In this document: piece by piece, positions 5,648 to 7,968 of the stretch | How the letters are laid out: each line of letters starts with the position of its first letter | Numbering within the stretch: the stretch's first letter is position 1 | Source: JADZEJ01 sp964426815 | GTDB lineage: Bacteria; Patescibacteriota; Patescibacteriia; 2-12-FULL-60-25 | DNA: 7,968 bases | Reading direction: 5' to 3' | Assembly (NCBI GenBank): GCA_964426815.1 | Contig: CAYRRZ010000035.1 | Span: 1-7,968, forward strand | Notes under the pieces: generated by a model | Databases searched by the model: none | Told to the model about the DNA's origin: nothing | What the model saw: the letters and a program-made list of their open reading frames with translations, nothing else | Made by a program: the position numbers and the translations under genes

Positions 5648-6760
5648 ATGCCACAGGCTCGTTCATTGATTACGCGGATGTCGATCGCTTTTTTGTCTTT
5701 GGCGATGCTGGGTGCGGGTTGCACCAAGGGGCCGAGTGCTGAAGCGGTAAAGGCATCGAAGCGGACGACACTTAAAATCTGGAGTGTGGTGGATGATCGT
5801 GATGTATATGAAGATATCTTGAATGATTATCGCAAATTGCATCCATTTGTTGATATTGAATTTCGCCGGTTTCGCTTAGAAGAATATGAGAATGAGCTGT
5901 TGAATGCTTTGGCCGAGGATCGTGGTCCGGATGTGTTTTTGATTCACAATACGTGGCTTGGGAAGTATCAACCGAAGATTTATCCGATGCCTTTGAATAC
6001 AAAGGTGGCTGTGCAGACGGTTGAAGGAACATTGAAGAAAGAAGTGGTGTATGTGCTCCAAACTGAGCCTTCGGTTTCGGTGCGTCAATATAAATTGGAT
6101 TATCCNNNNNNNNNNNNNNNNNNNNNNNNNNNNNNNNNNNNNNNNNNNNNNNNNNNNNNNNNNNNNNNNNNNNNNNNNNNNNNNNNNNNNNNNNNNNNNN
6201 NNNNNGCCAATCCAGGGAAAGAGGTTTATACCTGGAATGCAAAACAGCCGAATTCTTTAGATGCATTTACACAGGGCAAGGTAGCGATGTTCTTTGGATA
6301 TAATTATCATTTGCCGATTATTCGAGCACGCGGTCCTCGGTTGAATTTGGCGATTGCGCCACTGCCACAAATTCCAGGTAATCCAGTGGTAAATTTTGCG
6401 AGTTATTGGGGTTTGACGGTGTCTAAAAAGACAAAGAATCCAGACTTGGCGTGGAATTTATTGAATTTTATGCGTACGCCGGATGAGAATATGAAGTATT
6501 TGAAGGCGGCAAGCCGTCCGGCTGCATTACGGAGTCAGTTGGCCTCTCAATTGGAGGATGAGAATATCGGGGTGTTTGCCGCACAGGTTTTGACTTCGCA
6601 AACGTGGTATCGTGGGGTCAATTCTCGCGCAGCTGATGATGCCTTGATCGATATGATTGATACGGCATCGCTCGGTACGCCAGAAGCCTTTTCGCAAGCT
6701 TTGCAGATTGGAATTGATAAAGTAAATCAAACAATGCGAGCTGCACCACTTCCTCAATAA
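5648..6760 (+). CDS. Family 1 extracellular solute-binding lipoprotein (contains assembly gap)
   Basis: Probably a periplasmic-binding-protein-fold lipoprotein of the sugar/oligosaccharide type (bacterial extracellular solute-binding family 1). The signal peptide ends at Cys25 in the context MLGAGC, lipobox-like with Gly at -3. The mature N-terminal lobe begins with the typical TTLKIWSVVDD strand and continues with DILNDYRKLHPFVDIEF and GPDVFLIHNTWLGKY. After the gap come ANPGKEVYTWN, AFTQGKVAMFFGYNY, APLPQIPG and a SYWGLTVSKKTKNPDLAW stretch, the usual C-terminal lobe signatures. 100 N replace the central part, where family members usually carry their YYN and PPxTWxE-type motifs. The frame is open on both sides, but the true length is unknown and probably exceeds the apparent 370 residues. 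The ATG at 5648 is supported by a promoter abutting it; an internal ATG at 5678 is possible. No ABC permease is in view. The gene leads a tight run of pilin-like genes, so it may serve a surface or secretion apparatus. Confidence 0.85.
   Translation: MPQARSLITRMSIAFLSLAMLGAGCTKGPSAEAVKASKRTTLKIWSVVDDRDVYEDILNDYRKLHPFVDIEFRRFRLEEYENELLNALAEDRGPDVFLIHNTWLGKYQPKIYPMPLNTKVAVQTVEGTLKKEVVYVLQTEPSVSVRQYKLDYXXXXXXXXXXXXXXXXXXXXXXXXXXXXXXXXXXANPGKEVYTWNAKQPNSLDAFTQGKVAMFFGYNYHLPIIRARGPRLNLAIAPLPQIPGNPVVNFASYWGLTVSKKTKNPDLAWNLLNFMRTPDENMKYLKAASRPAALRSQLASQLEDENIGVFAAQVLTSQTWYRGVNSRAADDALIDMIDTASLGTPEAFSQALQIGIDKVNQTMRAAPLPQ
6106..6205. other. Assembly gap (100 N)
   Basis: Exactly 100 consecutive N inside the solute-binding protein gene. 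A round number of this kind is normally a placeholder between contigs joined by read pairs, so the real distance is not known. Confidence 0.97.
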
Positions 6761-6763
6761 GGT

Positions 6764-7174
6764 ATGAATTTTTCTCGATTTACGTGGATTTCTCGGATGC
6801 GCACTTCGATTTTGGCTGCGTTGGTTGTTGGATTTGCTAGTTTTGCCGCTCCGGCTCCGGCTTCGGCACAGAGCTTGTATGCGCTGCTGCCTGCTCGAAC
6901 GAAGGCTTGTTGGCAGAGTGGAAATTGTCAGTTGGACGATATCATTTTGACGGGGGTTGCCTTTGCGAATTTGCTCATTGGCTTATCCGCGGCAGCGTTT
7001 TTTGGGACATTTGTGTATGGTGGGTTTATGTATCTGATGAGTTTTGGGAGTAAAGAATATGTGGGGAAGGGGAAGAAGGCTTTAACAGGCGCTGCGATTG
7101 GGATGATTATCGTGATGAGCTCGTGGACGATTGTAAATTATTTAGCTTCAACAATTGCTGGTCGACCTATTTAA
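6764..7174 (+). CDS. VirB2/TrbC-like type IV secretion pilin
   Basis: A 136-residue exported protein. Residues 1-35 are a signal peptide ending ASA before QS. Mature residues 36-60 hold Cys49 and Cys55 (CWQSGNC), which could form a disulfide. Two hydrophobic helices lie at about 61-91 and 106-131, joined by a small Gly/Lys hinge (FGSKEYVGKGKKA). A helix ending in GGFMYLMS, a basic hinge, then AIGMIIVMSSWTIVNY is the pattern of the TrbC/VirB2 pilin superfamily and of the T4SS-pilin group common in Patescibacteria. The expected role is the subunit of a pilus or a small component of a secretion channel. It starts 3 bases after the lipoprotein stop; AAGG overlapping that stop is only 1 base from the ATG, so translation is probably coupled to the upstream gene. 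An internal ATG at residue 12 is an alternative start that still gives a good signal peptide. The pilin-like fold is a strong call; the exact system is not. Confidence 0.82.
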   Translation: MNFSRFTWISRMRTSILAALVVGFASFAAPAPASAQSLYALLPARTKACWQSGNCQLDDIILTGVAFANLLIGLSAAAFFGTFVYGGFMYLMSFGSKEYVGKGKKALTGAAIGMIIVMSSWTIVNYLASTIAGRPI

Positions 7175-7175
7175 T

Positions 7176-7826
7176 ATGTTATTTTTTCGATTGCTGCGCG
7201 GTGGACTTTTGACGAGCTTGATCGCAGGCGGATTATTTTTTTTGCCGCAATTGGTTGATGCCGCGGCTTGTACTGGTTCATGTGTCCCAAATGCGGGTAC
7301 ATGTCCTTCAGCTTTTCCGATTGCTAGTCCAGCTGATACGTGTCCAACGGCAGGCAATAAGTGTTGTGTGAAGGATTCCTTGTCTTCGGGTCCGGGTCCG
7401 GCATCTAAGACCTGTGCAAATGCGACTGGCGGTGTTTGTGTAGGTAAGGATCAGCAGTGTCCGACTGGTAAGACGGATGTTGATGCGCAATTTCCTTGTG
7501 CTGGTTTATTACAAAAATGTTGTGCTGGTCCGCAGGCTGGTGGTGGCGCTGGGGTTGGTTCTCCGACAAAGTTAAATGATCCATTGGGTGGGGTCGGTTT
7601 GTATGGTGTGTTGCGTCGGGTGATTTCGGGCGTTTTGGGGATTATTGGGGCGATTGCTTTGCTTGTGTTTTTTGCCTCGGGGGTGATGTATATGGTTGGT
7701 GGCGAAGGATATGTGACTACGGCTAAGGCGGCGATGACGAATGCGGTGATTGGGTTATTGGTTATTTTCTTTGCCTATTCAATCGCAAATTGGTTCTTCT
7801 TGGCGCTGACGACTAATCCAATGTAA
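7176..7826 (+). CDS. Pilin-like protein with duplicated six-cysteine ectodomain
   Basis: A 216-residue exported protein. The ATG at 7176 is chosen, 1 base after the previous stop; an in-frame TTG at 7155 would overlap the upstream gene. Residues 1-30 are a signal peptide (cleavage near VDA-A). Residues 32-64 and 80-116 are two copies of a six-cysteine module. Cys 32, 36, 43, 56, 63, 64 and Cys 80, 88, 95, 108, 115, 116 follow the spacing C-x3/7-C-x6-C-x12-C-x6-CC. A Gly-rich linker (about 119-130) leads to a VirB2/TrbC-like membrane part: helix at about 146-176, hinge GGEGYVTTAKAA, helix at about 186-210. The C-terminal half aligns in design with the preceding pilin. I infer that the membrane part joins the same apparatus while the disulfide-rich part is exposed outside the cell. 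Its function is unknown; adhesion, capping or target binding are possibilities. All 12 cysteines lie in the predicted exported part. Confidence 0.85.
   Translation: MLFFRLLRGGLLTSLIAGGLFFLPQLVDAAACTGSCVPNAGTCPSAFPIASPADTCPTAGNKCCVKDSLSSGPGPASKTCANATGGVCVGKDQQCPTGKTDVDAQFPCAGLLQKCCAGPQAGGGAGVGSPTKLNDPLGGVGLYGVLRRVISGVLGIIGAIALLVFFASGVMYMVGGEGYVTTAKAAMTNAVIGLLVIFFAYSIANWFFLALTTNPM
7269..7367 (+). repeat. Six-cysteine module, copy 1 (protein-level repeat)
   Basis: Codons 32-64 of the pilin-like gene: C-x3-C-x6-C-x12-C-x6-CC. Identity with copy 2 is mostly limited to the cysteines and the CP pairs, so the duplication is old or the two are under divergent selection. Confidence 0.8.
7413..7523 (+). 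repeat. Six-cysteine module, copy 2 (protein-level repeat)
   Basis: Codons 80-116 of the same gene: C-x7-C-x6-C-x12-C-x6-CC. The last four intervals are identical to copy 1. Confidence 0.8.
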
Positions 7827-7831
7827 GGCTT

Positions 7832-7968
7832 ATGAATATTTTTTCTCGCTTTGGTGTGTTTTTGGCACTTGGTGCCAGTCTTGTATTTGGAGGGTCAGTG
7901 GCTTTGGCTGCGGTTCCGCCAAATCAAGGCGATGGGAGTGTTCCTGCGAATGGACCATTGCCGGGACA
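7832..7968 (+). CDS. Exported protein, 5' part only (runs off the window)
   Basis: The ATG at 7832 opens a frame that remains open to the window end (45 full codons). It begins MNIFSRFGVFLALG and has a clear signal peptide with likely cleavage after ALA (residue 26), followed by a Pro/Gly/Asn-rich segment (AVPPNQGDGSVPANGPLPG). It starts 5 bases after the preceding stop, with a weak AAGG nearby, so it belongs to the same operon. By position and design it may be a third pilin-like or surface protein, but the diagnostic C-terminal part is outside the window. Confidence 0.72.
   Translation, partial: MNIFSRFGVFLALGASLVFGGSVALAAVPPNQGDGSVPANGPLPG

Noticed and set aside
6051..6260. Alternative frames reading across the N gap
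   Set aside because: They exist only because N is read as any residue. The solute-binding frame has family motifs on both sides.

Overview
The window looks like a piece of a draft or metagenome-assembled genome; it carries a 100-base run of N. It probably comes from a Patescibacteria/CPR bacterium. This rests on small exported proteins with a VirB2/TrbC-like two-helix pilin fold, an orphan solute-binding lipoprotein placed directly upstream of them, and promoters that abut start codons with no leader. The code appears standard: TGA ends the first gene, and no frame needs TGA read as an amino acid. The taxonomic call is an inference from gene content; no rRNA or other phylogenetic marker was compared.

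Layout. (1) 35-928 (+): a secreted, probably lipid-anchored protein with a Gly-rich linker, closed by a strong terminator. (2) 964-2754 (-): an ABC-F translation-factor ATPase. It diverges from (3) 2843-3937 (+), the YchF/OLA1 ATPase. Both have sigma70-like promoters with 17-base spacers placed so close to the ATG that the mRNAs should be leaderless. (4) 3959-5603 (+): two consecutive monocistronic units, a 311-residue two-TM coiled-coil protein and a 134-residue two-TM protein. Their promoters, leaders, Shine-Dalgarno regions, first codons and terminators are recognisably the same sequence, while the coding bodies are not. (5) 5648 to the window end (+): a tight operon of a family 1 solute-binding lipoprotein (interrupted by the assembly gap), a VirB2-like pilin, a second pilin-like protein with a duplicated six-cysteine ectodomain, and the start of another exported protein. 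The gaps between these genes are 3, 1 and 5 bases.

How the parts fit. Items 2 and 3 are translation-related housekeeping genes. Item 5 reads as the beginning of a cell-surface or type IV secretion-like locus, but no ATPase or core-complex gene lies inside the window. Item 4 is the most unusual part: a head-to-tail pair of expression cassettes with conserved borders and different contents. Two of its base-pair differences preserve the terminator stem, which supports real descent from one element rather than chance similarity. No stretch longer than 300 bases lacks a gene, and no tRNA, rRNA, CRISPR array or insertion sequence was seen.
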